Source: Pestalotiopsis fici W106-1
Taxonomy: Eukaryota; Ascomycota; Sordariomycetes; Amphisphaeriales; Sporocadaceae
NCBI RefSeq assembly: GCF_000516985.1
Contig: NW_006917096.1
Coordinates: 977,606 to 1,041,605 of the forward strand
Reading direction: 5' to 3'
Length of the DNA stretch: 64,000 bases
Below, one piece after another: positions 1-13,000 of this stretch. Positions within the stretch are counted from its first letter, which is position 1. Each line of letters opens with the position of its first letter. A program made the translations under genes and the position numbers. The notes under the pieces were generated by a model, which was given only the letters and a program-made list of their open reading frames with translations, was not told where the DNA came from and searched no databases.

Positions 1-375
1 CCTTGGTTTGGTCCTCCGCGTTTATGATCATTTGACTACAGATGTCACCGGTCTAGAGTTGCTGTCATCGCGACGATGGTGTTTCGTGGAATACAAGAAG
101 AATATCATCCAGAATAATGAAGAAATGGTCGTCGCGTAAAGTGTCTTCCCTCACCTTTCACCAGTGTCATTACAGTCCTGCTTCTAGCATCCACAGAAGG
201 AAAATGCATGGGAATTGGTTGAACTGGCAACACTTTGTCATTAGATATATGAAACAAAATAGATCAAAGTCTAATGACATGAAGAACCTCCGACCCGACT
301 TCCTAAATCATACAAGAATTTTCCCTTCTCCCATTTACGCCCAATGCCTTTCAAGTCAATCTTTGCAACACCAGA
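1..375. other. Non-coding flank, downstream of the b5-reductase gene
   Basis: No convincing gene is visible. The short open frames here have no family resemblance and no splice continuity. The stretch probably holds the 3' untranslated region of the minus-strand reductase gene. Confidence 0.5.
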
Positions 376-1931
376 TTAGAACAGGAAGACCTGGTCCACG
401 GCCTTGGAGATGGCGCCAGGGGCAGCAAAGCCAAGAGCGGCGAGGTTCTTCTTGGTAGCCTCAATCATGGGCGGGGGTCCGCAGAGCAGCACCTTGGAGT
501 CTGGGTCGGCCTTGGGCAGGTACTTTTCAATCATGTCCTTGCTGACAAAGCCCGACTCGCCCTGCCACTCCGAGGGTGGCCGCGCCAGCACGTACTGGAT
601 CTTGAACTTGTCGGGGCACTGCGCCGCAAAGCCCTCGAGCTCCTCTCGCATCAGGATGTCCTCCTCGGTGTTGTTGGCGTAGAGCAGGTCGATCTGGGTC
701 GTGTCGGACTCGTCTTCGCAGATGGCGCGGATGAGCTGGTACACTGCAGAAAGAAAATAATCTTAGCACTCTGGTCTCGTACGTCCCTTTCGTGTCTTGT
801 AGAGGCAAACTTACTGGGAGTGATTCCCGAACCACCGGCAATCATGCCTATCCGCTTGGCGTAGGCGGTCGAGTACTGCATCGAGCCCTTGGGACCTCTA
901 ATATCAATGGTCTCGCCAATCTTCATGTGGGCCAAGTGCTGGGTCATGAGACCCTGGGCATACACCTTGATCAGAAGCTCGATACGCCCGAGGTCGCTAT
1001 TGTTTGAGATGGGCGTGTACGACCTCGAGACGTTCTTGCCATTGATGGTGGCCTGGAGGGCAATGTGCTGTCCGGTAGGCAGGCCGAGGACGGCGTCGGG
1101 GTACGGCAGGGCAAATATGAGGCGGTACACGCCGGGGGCGACGAGTGTCTTGCGCACGAGCTTAAAGGGGCGGTACTGCTTGGCGTCCAGCACATTCGAC
1201 ACGGCCCGAGAGGGTGTGATTGCTGCAGAGCCTGCAGGCTTGCGGCGGACCACGACGTATCTGTCGGGGCGCGCGGCCCGGCGCGGCTTGAAGCGAGAGA
1301 GACCGCTGTGAATGTCCATCTTGGACCAGAGGTAGGCGACAAGTCCAAGCGACGCCGACGCTTGCACAGCAGTCGCTACTGCGATGCCCACCCACATGTT
1401 CCCATTCGACTTTGGTGCAGAGAACTGAATCTGACGGAGGATAGGAGTCCAGTCAATGTGCGGTGCCCTTTTCTGGAGTGCTACCCAAGCGGCGGCACCA
1501 AGAGCTCCTGTGATTCCAAGCTTTCCAACTGTCGCGAGGGCACCTCCAGACTTGCGCGTCGATACAATATCGGTCTCTTGTGATACCTGCTCGAATGTGG
1601 GACGGTATACTTCGACTTCCTCGGCAAGTTCCTAGAAAGGTGGGTTAGCTTGGTTGTGCCTGGGGACATAAGCTTGGAGAAGGGAAATTCGAACCTCTTC
1701 CGGCAGGTCACCAATGTATAGACCTTCAAGATGTTCATTGGCTTCATCAGAGTGTCCAACGTCTTCGAATTCCTGTGTCGCATCTTTTCCGGCCACCTCT
1801 TGCAGAATGACACTACCACCAGGGTGCTCTTCGAGGTACTTGGTCACATCGTAGACCTTGTTGTGAACGACGAACCAGACATCGTCCGGCTTGTTATGTT
1901 CAGCCACCTGAGCTAGGGAGATTGTCGGCAT
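376..1931 (-). CDS. Cytochrome b5 / NADH-cytochrome b5 reductase fusion protein
   Basis: Predicted 473-aa electron-transfer protein. Exons are 1695-1931, 815-1631 and 376-743. Introns 1632-1694 and 744-814 join in frame. Residues 1-79 are a cytochrome b5 domain with the heme motif HPGG (His36) and a second axial His60 in GHSDEA. A hydrophobic stretch follows, including a likely membrane helix near residues 158-182. The rest is a ferredoxin-reductase-like FAD/NADH module with the FAD motif RSYTPI (about 282-287), the pyridine-nucleotide motif GGSGITP (about 345-351) and a CGPPPM motif near the C-terminus. Proteins of this kind pass electrons from NADH through FAD to heme b5 and on to ER oxygenases. 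The gene shares its promoter region with the divergent P450 at 2476, which suggests, by inference, that it is that enzyme's dedicated donor. The domain assignment is firm; the partner is a hypothesis. The donor of the first intron (GTTCGA) is non-standard. Confidence 0.9.
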
Positions 1932-2475
1932 AGCTGATGTATGTGAAATTCTTGGTGTTGAGAGATGAAGTATCGGTGCAAGACAGGTGAGTTTCGCTTC
2001 GTTGTAGAAGTAAGAGGCCACTGGGTTTGTTGACAATCTACAATCGACGCCGCAGATGAGAAACGATCGAAATTTAAGATCGAGAAATCTGTTTATAGAT
2101 ATAAGGCTCTTTCCATTTGCAGCCACTTGCTCGGTAGGAATTACAAAGTCGTTGGTTGCAACAACGTCAACCCCTGTCAGTGAGGCTCGATTATGGAGCT
2201 GTATGCGTCGGATATAACTCGCGCGAGGTTCGCGCGAAGCACAAAACTCCACTCGTTGACCGAACATTGCTCCAGGTTATAGTGGAACGTCGCGAATTGC
2301 TGCTAAGCTGTATCTAATCGGGCAAAGCAATGCCAGGTTCCGTGAGGCGAGCCCAAGGACCCATTTGTCCTTGTTCTGTAAAGTCGCAGACTATATATCT
2401 GATCTTTCGTCTTCAATCAGAAAGCGGGTAATTGGGATTTCATTCAAACTTCCAATATCCATATACCCAATCAAC
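1932..2475. promoter_or_regulatory. Shared divergent promoter region (b5-reductase / P450)
   Basis: A 544-bp stretch lies between two divergently transcribed start codons and holds both promoters and leaders. No specific operator was identified, but a Zn2Cys6 regulator lies 3' of the P450, so CGG-type half sites here would be the natural place to look. Confidence 0.5.
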
Positions 2476-4199
2476 ATGTCATCACAAAAGTTCTACCTCG
2501 TCGGCGACTCGCTGTCAACCGCCAAAGACATTTCAGCAGAACCAGCATGGAAACTTGAGACTTTGAAGAAGGCCGTTGGTCAGGCTTTCAATGTTGCCGT
2601 GCCTGCAGGTAATGCCTCCTTGACCATAGACAATTTGTCCGATATTCGCATTGCTAATATGTTCAAGGCATCACCTTTCACCACTTGGACTCGAAAAAGG
2701 AGCTCGAAGACACAGAGGCCGTTCTCTCGTGTTCTGAGCCGGTCGGTCTCCGTATCGACGGCTCGGCGGTTGCTGCTCCCTCGGGCCCAGAGGGTCTCCC
2801 GATTGTCGGATCCTTTTACGAAATCTTCCCAGACCACCTCGGCAACCACTGGCGACTGTTCCGCAAGTACGGCCATGTCATCAAGACGACCAACATGGGC
2901 AAGACGACCTACCTCACCGACTCGCCCGAGGTGGCCCAGGTCGCCCTGATGGAGTCCCCCTTCTTCACCAAGCTCATCAACGAGAACCACCCCCTGCGGG
3001 GCATCAAGGACAACACGGCCATTTTCCTGGGCGATACCGAGACCGACAACTGGCGTTTGGCCCACAAGTTTGTGCCGCCTGCCATGGGCCCCAAGGCCGT
3101 CCGCCACTACACACCACTCATGCAGAGCTGCGTGCGCAGCAGTTTCAAGGTCTTTGACGAGATGGACTCGAGGGGAGAGGCCTGGAACGTGTACCAATAC
3201 ATGGTGAAGCTGGCCTCCCAGACCATTGGAAAGTTTGCCCTGGGCATGGACTTTGGACACATGGACGGCGTCGACGCCCCCACCCACCCGCTGGTTTCCA
3301 ACATTGTCAACCTCCTCAGTCTGAACAAAAAGGTCACCACTAGAGGCGAGTGGTACAAGGCCCTGCCGTGGGGCGACGCTGCCAAGCTCAAGGAGGTGCA
3401 GAGAGTGACATACGGTATGCTCGAGGAGGCCATTGCCAAGGCCCCCAGTGCCGGTGGTATGGATGGTCTCTCTTTGAACGACGCAGCACTAAAGGCTTCT
3501 TGTGTGGCCGACTACTTGAACCACGCCGTCGACGAGACGGGCCAGCGTTTCCCCAAGGGACTCGTCCTGTCCAACATGCTGGTGGTCACGGCCGCCGGAT
3601 ACACAACCACCTCGTCCATGTTGTCATGGATGATTTACTGCCTGGTCACCTACCCCGAGATCCAGGACAAGCTGCTGCAGGAGCTGGTCAACTACGACGT
3701 GAGCAACGAGGCGACCTGGACGCCGGACCTGGCGCACAGCCTGCCGTACCTCGACAAGGTCATCAAGGAGGCCCAGAGACTGCACAATGCGTCGTTCCAG
3801 CCGGGACGCACGACCAAGCAGGAGGTGGTGCTGCCGGGCGGCTACCGTCTGCCCAAGGACAGCACCGTCATCCCGGCCCTCTACGCCATCCACACCAACC
3901 CCGAAGTGTGGCGGGACCCCATGCGCTTCGACCCGGACCGGTGGGACACGGAAGAGGTCAAGAACCGCCACCGCGCCGCCTACATTCCCTTTGCCACGGG
4001 GCCCCGCGGCTGCATTGGCTTCAACTTTGCGCTGCTTGAAATCAAGATTCTGCTCTCGGAGCTCATCTACCGCTATGAGTTTTCCAGGGAAGGTATGGAG
4101 GCAGTCGAGTACGATCCCGAGTTCCAGCTTATCCGGCCTCTAAACCTGTACGTGACGGCACAAAGGAGGACAAGTTGGCCAGCCAAGGCTGCCAAATGA
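2476..4199 (+). CDS. Cytochrome P450 monooxygenase
   Basis: Predicted 554-aa P450. Exon 1 is 2476-2608 and exon 2 is 2668-4199. The 59-nt intron has a GCTAAT branch site and rejoins as VPAG/ITFHH. The signature elements are present: an I-helix oxygen-binding motif AGYTTT near residue 354, the K-helix ExxR as EAQR (Glu412, Arg415), and the heme loop FATGPRGCIGF with proximal Cys493. There is no obvious N-terminal membrane anchor in the first 45 residues, so the localisation is unclear; the N-terminal exon is the least certain part. The substrate is unknown and I cannot assign a CYP family. The gene is head-to-head with a b5/b5-reductase fusion and convergent with a Zn2Cys6 regulator, suggesting a catabolic, detoxifying or small biosynthetic unit. 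Confidence 0.92.
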
Positions 4200-4282
4200 T
4201 GATATTTAGACAAGATAAAATGTATAATACTTAGAATTGCTTTTGAATGATTGGGTATAGATTAAAATGAGAACCAAGATTT

Positions 4283-6482
4283 TTATACACTCTGCTGCGG
4301 CAATCCAAATGTCTCCTTGAGTGCCAACAGCGCTCTCGAGTAAGGGCCAAAGCGGCGGACATTGGTATCCGAGTCGGTCCACTCGGACTTTTCCTGCTCC
4401 CTCTCGAGGACCTTGATCAGGCGCTGGGTGCACTGCTCAAAGTTGGCGTCCCAGGCCGGGGCCGGACTCGACGGCCGACTCCTGCTCATCAGGTCCTTGA
4501 GCGCCACGGCGGAGCTGACCACGTTGTGGATAAAGGCCGAGGCCCGGCAGGCATTGGCCGACAGGCGGTGCATGTCAAGAAAGCTCTGCACCACGGTGGC
4601 GGCGTGGGCGCTGTACTCGAGCGTCCGCGACTCCCGGGTGGCTGGGTCCAGATTATTGTTCTCCAGGTACAAACGGTAGATGCGGCACCGAGCGTAGCCG
4701 ACGTGGATCTGCAGCGCCAGCCTCTCGAGGTGCTCTTGGAGACTCTTGCAATTGGCCTTGTCTTTGAGAAAAGGGGCCGAGTCTTCCTGGATTCCTGCGA
4801 GCCGATGTGTGTAGTGTTCAAACCGAGGTTGCGTGTTCAGTTGACTTGACTCTTCTCTCGAGCGATCCAAGATGATCTGAATCACAGTCAGGGTTGCATC
4901 AGCAAACGAGTACCCTTCTGTGGACTCGTACGGAATTGCAATGGTTTCTACACTCGTACTTGGCGGGCGATCATAGGTAAATGACAAAAAGGCATCTTGC
5001 CATAAAAGCATCCACCTTTCCTCCAGGTCAGCGGCCAGATCCATTTGGATCTCGAGTTGAATTTCACAAGTGAGTGGGTGGGCTTACCAAAGACGCTTCC
5101 TCTTGACAGCTGGACCTGGGGACTCGGCACTCCGGGCCTCTTCATGCAATCCTATGCTTTGCGCCAATCGTATTGTGAGTCCTATATTAGCGTTAGAATG
5201 GATCGGCGAATTATTACTTGTGCAAACTAGTCGAGGATCCATTCTTGTTTCTTACCCATGACTATCCACGCAGTATTTGTATCCAGATTATTACGTAGGC
5301 AATGGCCGATCAGCGCTAAGGCTTGGATCGTGTTCATGTCGGTGTTGCTGAAAAGATTTGATATGCGCAGGCATTGAAACGAAGAACAGACTGCAGAGAG
5401 GGAAATTTGTAAGTAGCTGCATGCCAAGCGCGTTGTATCGATTAGTCTCTTCAATACTCACCAAAGACTTTGGACCTCAACTCTCGCTCCTCAACAGGGT
5501 CGTCGGAGAACTGAGCACCACAGGCGAGAAGTGCAAAGAGAAGCCCCAACCATGTCGAGACTGTCTTGGCGCGTGCCTCGGTGTTGCAGTCCAGAAAGGC
5601 GAACAGCGATACACTGAACTCATCTAAACTCACAAGCGCCGGATAATAGGGGTATACGCAGGCCTGGTATATTTGCCAATAGCTGAAGCGTGTGAGATGG
5701 AGTCAGCAATGCAACACATGGCCTTGGCTTGTTTATCTCTCGCTCTTGATCTCCATCCTGATCTCCATCCTGATGCATTTGGGTATGGTCAAATAAATGG
5801 ACACGCACCGTATTATATCGCGATCCTCGGGTAAAGTCTTGCAAACCTCTTCAATGTCAATCTCGGGCGTCCACAGGTTGGCAAAGGCATAGGTTCGCGG
5901 CGCCAACCCATCAAAGGCTGAGCTTGGACCGAACAATGGCATCAGACCCAATGCCGTTGGCGGGTCCGCATGGCTCCCAAGAAAGATGGTGGCGCCCGTG
6001 TCGCGCTCGATAAAGTGCTGACCCGCTGCCTTTGTTGGGCCTCGTACGGAGTCCCTGTGGGCGGCCGCCGTCTCTTGGGCTTGACTCTGCGCTTTGCGCT
6101 TGAGGTCGGCTTTGATGGAACTTATCTGTTCCTCAATCTGCTCAAGCCGCTTGATTACGAGATCCGGGTCCTCCTCCTGCTGCTGCTGCTCCTTGCCGAT
6201 TCCTCCCAGCAGCAGACCAGCCCGATCGGCATCGGCACTCTCTGTCGGCGCCGAGGGTTGGGCCGGAGCAGCTGCGGAGATCCCGGCTTGGCGCTGGCAG
6301 AGTTCTGCATGGCCGCGGGCGAGACAGCTGGAACATGGCGATCCGCCATCACAGCGCACGCGACGATGGCGGCATGGAAAGCAGGATTTCACTGCCCGAG
6401 CCTTGCGCTTGGACTTGAGCAGAGAGCTGACCGTCTCCTCATCGCGGAGAGTCGAATTTAGGGCGTCATTCTGGTGCGCCAT
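4283..6482 (-). CDS. Zn2Cys6 binuclear-cluster transcription factor
   Basis: Predicted 618-aa fungal regulator in five exons: 5809-6482, 5462-5682, 5256-5390, 5088-5181 and 4283-5015. All junctions keep frame. The N-terminus has a basic segment and a complete zinc cluster, Cys34-x2-Cys37-x6-Cys44-x5-Cys50-x2-Cys53-x8-Cys62. A short heptad-like stretch after a Gln-rich run may be the dimerisation coil. The middle carries the fungal-specific homology region: a segment around LAQSIGLHEEA, then RKRLWW and DRPP, the usual signature of this family. It should bind CGG-containing sites as a dimer. It converges on the P450 with only 83 bp between stop codons, which makes it a candidate pathway-specific regulator of the P450/b5-reductase pair (inference). 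Intron 1 contains a 12-bp tandem duplication. Confidence 0.9.
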
Positions 6483-7465
6483 GTGCTTGATGTTGATTTG
6501 CCTCCTTACTTCCTGGTGTCATATAATGAAAGGCCGATGACCGTTGAGGGGTTTGGCAGGAAGAGCGGATGTCGTTACACTTGAAGCGGCCTGGGGAACT
6601 CAATCTCATAAATCGAAAATAACTTCAAAAGCCTCCCAAAGGTCTTGGCCACTGGGCGGCATCTGCTCGGTACTTCGAGTGGAGTCATCATGAATCGCGG
6701 TTTCGTGATTCGACCAAGGCGACCTTGTTCAGGGGACTAGGGTCGAGAGAAAAATTGTGCCTGCACTTGTGCCACCATAGTGTAGACGGAAATTCGGGAG
6801 CACGGGAAAGTGTGGAAACATGTGGGTGTCATGTATCCTTGATCGTTGTTCTGGATCAATGTTTATACATGTCGTCGCAATCGATACCGAAAAGGATCGG
6901 AAATATACTCGACTCGAAACAGGCAAGGAAGACTTCCAGTTTGTGCATCACTGGCATCTTTATGACATGATGATACCCTGTCGGATTCCGCCCTGTGAAA
7001 TAGCCAAGACGCTATGCCCTGTTTGCCCCCAATCCGGAGCATTAATCCCAACGGCTTTCCCCTTTTAATATATTTAGTGTCGTAGCAGCGACCAAAGCGG
7101 ACTAAGGCCAATTGCTGCTAAACTATGATTATACCCGAGTATCTCCAAATTATGGTTATATTTTATACAACACATACTTGTCGTACAGCGGAAGACATTG
7201 TCATATCTAGAATGAAGTATATTAACATTAACCACAACGTTTATGTTCCATGGCAATAAATATGTTCAAACGGTAAAGGTCCTGACCTATACATTAGTTT
7301 GTGCAGTTCTAGAAGCATATCCCATTTGCTGAATACCACCTTTCCCGCGGGCGTCTCCTCCATGATTGGTCTGCTTCAATTCTCTCTCTCCCATTTCTCA
7401 TCACGGCGCAGAAGATACCTTGACATGGCGTTCCAGAAATCCGAGGGTAAATGAATCCGAGCAAT
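6483..7465. other. Intergenic, no gene recognised
   Basis: About 1 kb lies between the start of the Zn2Cys6 regulator and the stop of the 2EXR gene. It holds the regulator's promoter and the other gene's 3' region. The short frames on both strands look random. Confidence 0.5.
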
Positions 7466-8695
7466 TCATGAATGTTTCACGAGACACTTTGCTTTCGTCA
7501 TGTTGAGGCGGGCCTGGGTCATCTTCCTTTTCTTATCCTTCTTAGACTTCTCGACACTCCGTCGCCAATCCCAACTGTCGTCCTTGGCAATGACAAACAC
7601 TGGGCGGATTTCTGGCATTTCCGTTATTGTTTTTGTCAGCCAGTCCGAGTCAACGTGTCCCGTAAGGCAATTGATTCCGTTCCATCCATTCATTCTGGAA
7701 CGCACCTCCTCCTCCATTTGGTACCACTTGATATTCAGCCACTGTGTCCGCAGCGAAGTGACCAGCGCTTCGTACTTTGTTCCGTTTCCTGTCTTGCTCG
7801 CTTTGAACCACTGCTTTCGTGCGTAGTCGACGAGACTGTTTGTAAGCGGAGTGTGCTTGTTCATGGCTGCCATGGCTGCCTCATTGCGCAAGTCGATGAG
7901 TCTGACGTCGTTGTCACGGAATAGCTCGTCAACAAGTTCCGGAGACCGGGTAAGCTCCCGTTGTATCAACCAGTGTAGACAATCTATGGGAATGAATACT
8001 GGGGCAGATAAAATTGAACCAATGATTAGTCGAAAGATCCCGTCAAAATTGGTTATCATAGGTTATATGAACTAGAAAGCATAAAGATACTTACAATTGA
8101 CGACTTTGACGTGTGTTTTGTGCAGTTTGGAGCTTCTCGCGAGCACTGAGAAGAAGTTCGTTACACAATCCTCCCAACAGCTGTCCATGATGTTATAGGC
8201 TAGCAAGACTTCCTCGGTTTGGCAGTAACAGTTCAATGTTTCCGCCAAGTCCTGGTCGTGGAAAAAGTACCGCTTCGTGCCATTGACAAACAAGATGTCG
8301 TCACGATTCAGCCACAGCGAGGTCCCAGAGTAGGGGTCGGGGCGCGGAGAGCTGGTTCCGGGGTCGTAAAAAGGTACCGGTTCACCATGGAGCGTTCTAA
8401 TCATGCCACCATACCGGAGGGCAACGAAGCGCGAGTGGTAACACACGTGGGCAATGGCCGGCGGCGTATTCCACGAGCGGTGCATCGTGCCCAGGCCAAA
8501 CAGGCCTTTGCTTTTGCAGAACTTGGCCCCTACGAGACGGCCGCGCTGAGCTGCAAAGTGCCAGATCGTGTCCCGCAGTTCTGCGGGCAGCTTCATGAAA
8601 GGGAAGGAGACCTGCGATTCTCTCTCATGTCCCACGTTCTTTTTGATCTTCTTCTTGGGAACAAAGATTGGGCAATTCTGGTGTCTGATCTCCAT
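7466..8695 (-). CDS. 2EXR-domain protein of unknown function
   Basis: Predicted 377-aa protein in two exons, 8095-8695 and 7466-7998. Intron 7999-8094 has donor GTAAGT and acceptor CCCCAG. Residues around 30-50 read SFPFMKLPAELRDTIWHFA, the hallmark of the fungal 2EXR family, which is greatly expanded in filamentous ascomycetes and has no established biochemical role. The C-terminal exon is charged and ends in a Lys-rich tail, so a nuclear or nucleic-acid setting is possible but not shown. No signal peptide or membrane segment is seen. An upstream start cannot be excluded. Confidence 0.75.
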
Positions 8696-10086
8696 GTTGT
8701 CACTTCGTCGCTGTATTTGTTCGCTCGGGACTTCTTAATTTGTCAGAACGGAAGTAAATGATCAGTGGTTACACTTCTATCAGGAAGAAAGAAGAGGAAA
8801 TATGTAGATGGTTTCAATGTGGATTCAAAGGGGGATTTTCTTTTCTTTTCTTCTTAAATATGGGAGAAAGATTTGACTTCGAACTATTAATTTTCTCCTG
8901 TCTGGTGATAACCAAAGTTTGCGCGGTATTCTCTCTTTTCTCCGAGGCCTCGAAGCCTCGAAGTCTGAGAGTCGCGAAGCATATGTAGCAGGCATCTATG
9001 CACTTGTGGCGTCTGTCCTCGGGGGTTTCAAAGGAAACCTTGTTCTGAGAGGAATATTTCGCATGTGCCCACGGTCCTGAAAGGTCAAGTCACCCCGAAG
9101 ACTTAACATATCAATAAGCATTCCGTGCGACTCTGGCCTTTTTTTACTTGATTAAACCAATGCCTTGCTGCTCCTACTATAGCAACAAGAGCTATAATTG
9201 TGATGATACAGTGCCTTGAAGTGATTCACTGTACCTCTATGCACACTCAAACTTAAGCCCTTGTTCATGCCAGAATGCATAGCATACGCTTCTGTGAGGT
9301 TATGCTTAAGATTCGGCATCAACATATATCAGTATGTCAGCTCAATCAGGCTGCGAACCTCGGTGGCCGGGACGAAGAAGTCTAATTACATAAGACCCTC
9401 TCCCTGACCTTGACTGCCTGTGCTACCTCTACCTTTTTGCGATAAATATCTCTGTTCGTTTTCTCCAGCCTTTGTATTAACCTCCTTCCGATATCGGTTT
9501 CTAGCTCTCGCTTTACCGTCGGCACTCTCATCTTCTTTGTAATAAATGGCCCGAATTACTGGAGCTATGAAAAGGCAATCACTGTTTGTCAAATGTTTTC
9601 CAAACAGAAAGGTTTATCACGGTTCAAAGCCAACACAATTTGCTAGTGAAATCTAGACGGACCAAAGCATATTGTAGGCAGAAATGCCGAAGGCGTAAGG
9701 CGAGAGCCAGAAAGCCTTGCATGGACGGGAGGTGATAGTAGCAAGCAAGACGAGCACTGGTAGCATGGTTCAAGCGAAATTGAAATAATATTGATATGTT
9801 CAATGGCAATAAATTCATCAGTGGGCAGGTAACGCCAAGACGCCATAACCAATGCCAGAATGGATATAGGATCGATCGCAATGCAGTTGGTAGAACGCTG
9901 ATTTGAAGCAAAATAAGAATAAAATCCCAACCTCCGAGGTAATAGTAGAGCCTCAATCTCAAGCCGAATTCAGCTCAAAGCTGTCAGAATCGGTTGAAAC
10001 AAGTGCAAAGTACTAGTATTGCGCAATCAGTCCATCTGAAGCGCAGCCTTTCCCCAGACCGATAGTCTCGCCCAACCATACCCAAT
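8696..10086. other. Intergenic, no gene recognised
   Basis: About 1.4 kb between the 2EXR gene start and the stop of the Bud6 gene. Open frames at 9386-9592 and 9624-9962 (minus) show no family features. Confidence 0.45.
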
Positions 10087-13000
10087 TTACACAGAGGTTT
10101 CGTGCTCCGGGGCCTTCTCGTCGCCCGCGGCCTCGCTTGCGACATCATCCTCTACTTCCTCCGCCACTTCGCCGTCACCATCAATATCGTCCTCATCAAA
10201 CATATCGCCTTCTTCCTCCTCCTCCTCTTCCCCTTCGCCCATTCCGTCGTCGGCCACAATACCATTCATTCTTTCCCAAACCTCACGTCTGATTTTGTCA
10301 TCCTTGGCCTTTCTTGCGCGCTCCACCTCCTCAAAGCCTCCACTCTTCTTCAGTTTGCCTTCTCCAACAAATGTGGCCAGCTCCTTCTTCAGCGGATTGT
10401 CTGATCTGCTTTCAAGCTCTTTCTGGCGAAGTCGCTCAGCTCTCTCGATTGCTTCAAGCCTATCTTCGTGGTTGGGTTGGAGTGCCCGCACTTCACCAAG
10501 GACACCTTCTTTTGCAGCGCTTGGGTCGGCAGTATTTCCAAGGTTATGTAGGCCCTTCGAGAGCTGACGTGCTGCAGGCGCGGTTTCCTTCATCTGTTCC
10601 TTGGTCGCTTGTTCGACAAGAGCAAATGTCTCAGACGCCTTCTCAAGGTCATCTTGCAGGTCAACCATGAGATCTTCCATAACCTTGAGCTCATCTCGGC
10701 CCTGGCACACATCCTCCAGCTCCTTCTCCCAAATCTTGGTCCAAATGGGCTTTTCCCGCTTCATATACTCGCGGACCTTGGTCAGCTCATTGGTAAGCGT
10801 CTGAATATCCTTGGACACATCCTCGAGCTGGCGAGGCATGGGCCGGACACCGCGATGAACCACATCTTTCCGGAGATCCTCCACAAGATCTTGCAGATCG
10901 TCCACCTTGGTGACAAGACGATCTGAATCTGTGTTGAGTTGCTTGCGACCTTTACTGACATAGATGGGGCCAGAACCATCATCCGAGCTGGGCACAGAGG
11001 CCTTGGCTGCGGCGACCTTGACGTTGTTGGCCTTGTTCCGCAGTGTAGACATGGAGCTTTGGATTTCGGTTTGGAAGTTGGAGTACGTCTGACGCATAAC
11101 GGCCAAATCTCGGCGAAGACTTTGCAGTTCTCTGAGCTGGTTCGGGTTCAGCTTGGGTCCAGGTCCAGTAGCTTTCGAACTTGCGCTCTCTATAATCGTT
11201 GGAGGCGCAGCTGCCAGGCGAGCCATCTCCTTGGCCGTTTCCAATTGCCGATCCGACACTCTCTGCAGGGCCGTCCCATGGTCATCGACATTCTGTTTCA
11301 CTTCGTCTACAGCCTTTCTCAGAGCACCAATACCCTCGTCAATATGCTTTTTTACTTCATCCAGAGGTTCGATATTCAGAGCAAGAACCGTTCGATCCTT
11401 GATGTCTGATAGATCCTCCAGTTCGTGGCGAACACCGGACACTGGATCCTGAATGTAGATTTCAGGCAAATCAGCGCCATTCAGTGCTGTATTCCAGGAA
11501 AACTTTTCAATAAAAGCGAGCTGCAACTTCCCGATTGTAAGACCTGTGTAGCCTTCTGGGAGAACAAACTTCTTGACTTTAGATTTGTATTGTAGAAAGA
11601 GCGTCAACTCCTTATCAAGCGCTGGAGACTGTTCAATTAGACTGGTCGATTGCTGTTGCTGTGGTGGGGTCTTTGGTCGCTCCGGGGACTGCACCTGTTC
11701 AGGCTTGGCCTGAGTAACTTCAACAATAGGTGGCGGTCTCGTCTTTTCGGGAGACTCGGGGCTGATGGGGAAATCATCTGCCAACGGACCAGAAACTGTC
11801 GCACTCGGCCTGAACCTTTCATCAGGAGATGAAGTCTGGGGCGATTCAAGGCTGGATTTATCCTGTCCTGAAGAGAAAGAACCTTCGGTGACCGTGCTCG
11901 GGATTTCCACCGAGGGGGGCTCGAGTGTTGTCTTTGACTGACTTGAGCCACTCCGGTTGTGTCTCATAGATTCTCGGACCTGGACAGCGCGGAGCGATTC
12001 GCGCATCTCGCCACGTCCTCGGTTCGGTATGGGAGTATTTTGCGAAGGTAACATAGGTACGCCATTGGTGGGCGCGCCAAGATGCTTTGAGATTTGGTAT
12101 GCAGAGTAACGCCTTGACGCCCTTCTTTCCAGGTCGCCTCCTCTCTGCAAGGCAGCGAGAGCGCTTTGCTGGGATTTTGGAGGAGGCGGCGGCGGCGGGA
12201 ACGCATCGATGTCGATTTGCGGCGGCGGAGGGCCTGCAGGAATGGTCGATTCGTCTCCAGGATATGGTGGCAGAACTGGTATGTTCTGCATTGTGGTGCT
12301 CGAAAGCGAGGACTGATCCGAAGATATTGACGACAGAGTCTGTTCCCTAGCCTGAATCTTGCGTGCAGGAGAGCCATTTGAAACTGATGGACCAGATCCT
12401 GAACTATCACGAGCGCCGTTGTAATTATTGTCCAAGCCTTCGTTGAGCAAGGTGGTAAGGCCAGTGCCAGAGCTACCCGCGGTACTGCTGCTCATGGTTC
12501 GACTGACCATGCTCGAGTCATCAGGGGAAGCTGCGCCGCCTTCCTTATCTCTGGCTTGTTTCTGCCGTAGTTTCTGCTGTTTCCGCTTGAGGCCGTGGAG
12601 AAGGTTGATGATAATATCTCGTATCCGTGGCAGGTATTTCTCCAAACTCTCGGTGCTTGCTTCTTGGCTCAGTGTTGATTCCAGGATGTGCCTGAGGTTC
12701 TCGGGGACGTTTCCGAGGTCTGAGGTATCAACATTTATGGCTGTAAATGCCCGACAAGCCATATTAAACTCGTAACCGAGCCTCACGTAGACGTCGGACA
12801 CCTGTGTGTCGGTCGCCGCACCGCGTGACCATTGCGTCAATGTCTCGAGTAGTTGCTTTGTTGCGACAAGCAGATGAGTAACACTTTTTTCTATTTGTGA
12901 CAGCGGCATATTCGAGCCGCCGCCGGATTGCTATTGCAACACAAGAGTCAGTCATTCGTGCTTACGTCTTGGTCGGAGACCAAGCTCTGCGATGATGGAT

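Noticed and set aside
2580..3287. 235-codon antisense frame over the P450
   Set aside because: Mirror of a GC-rich coding exon; no domain.
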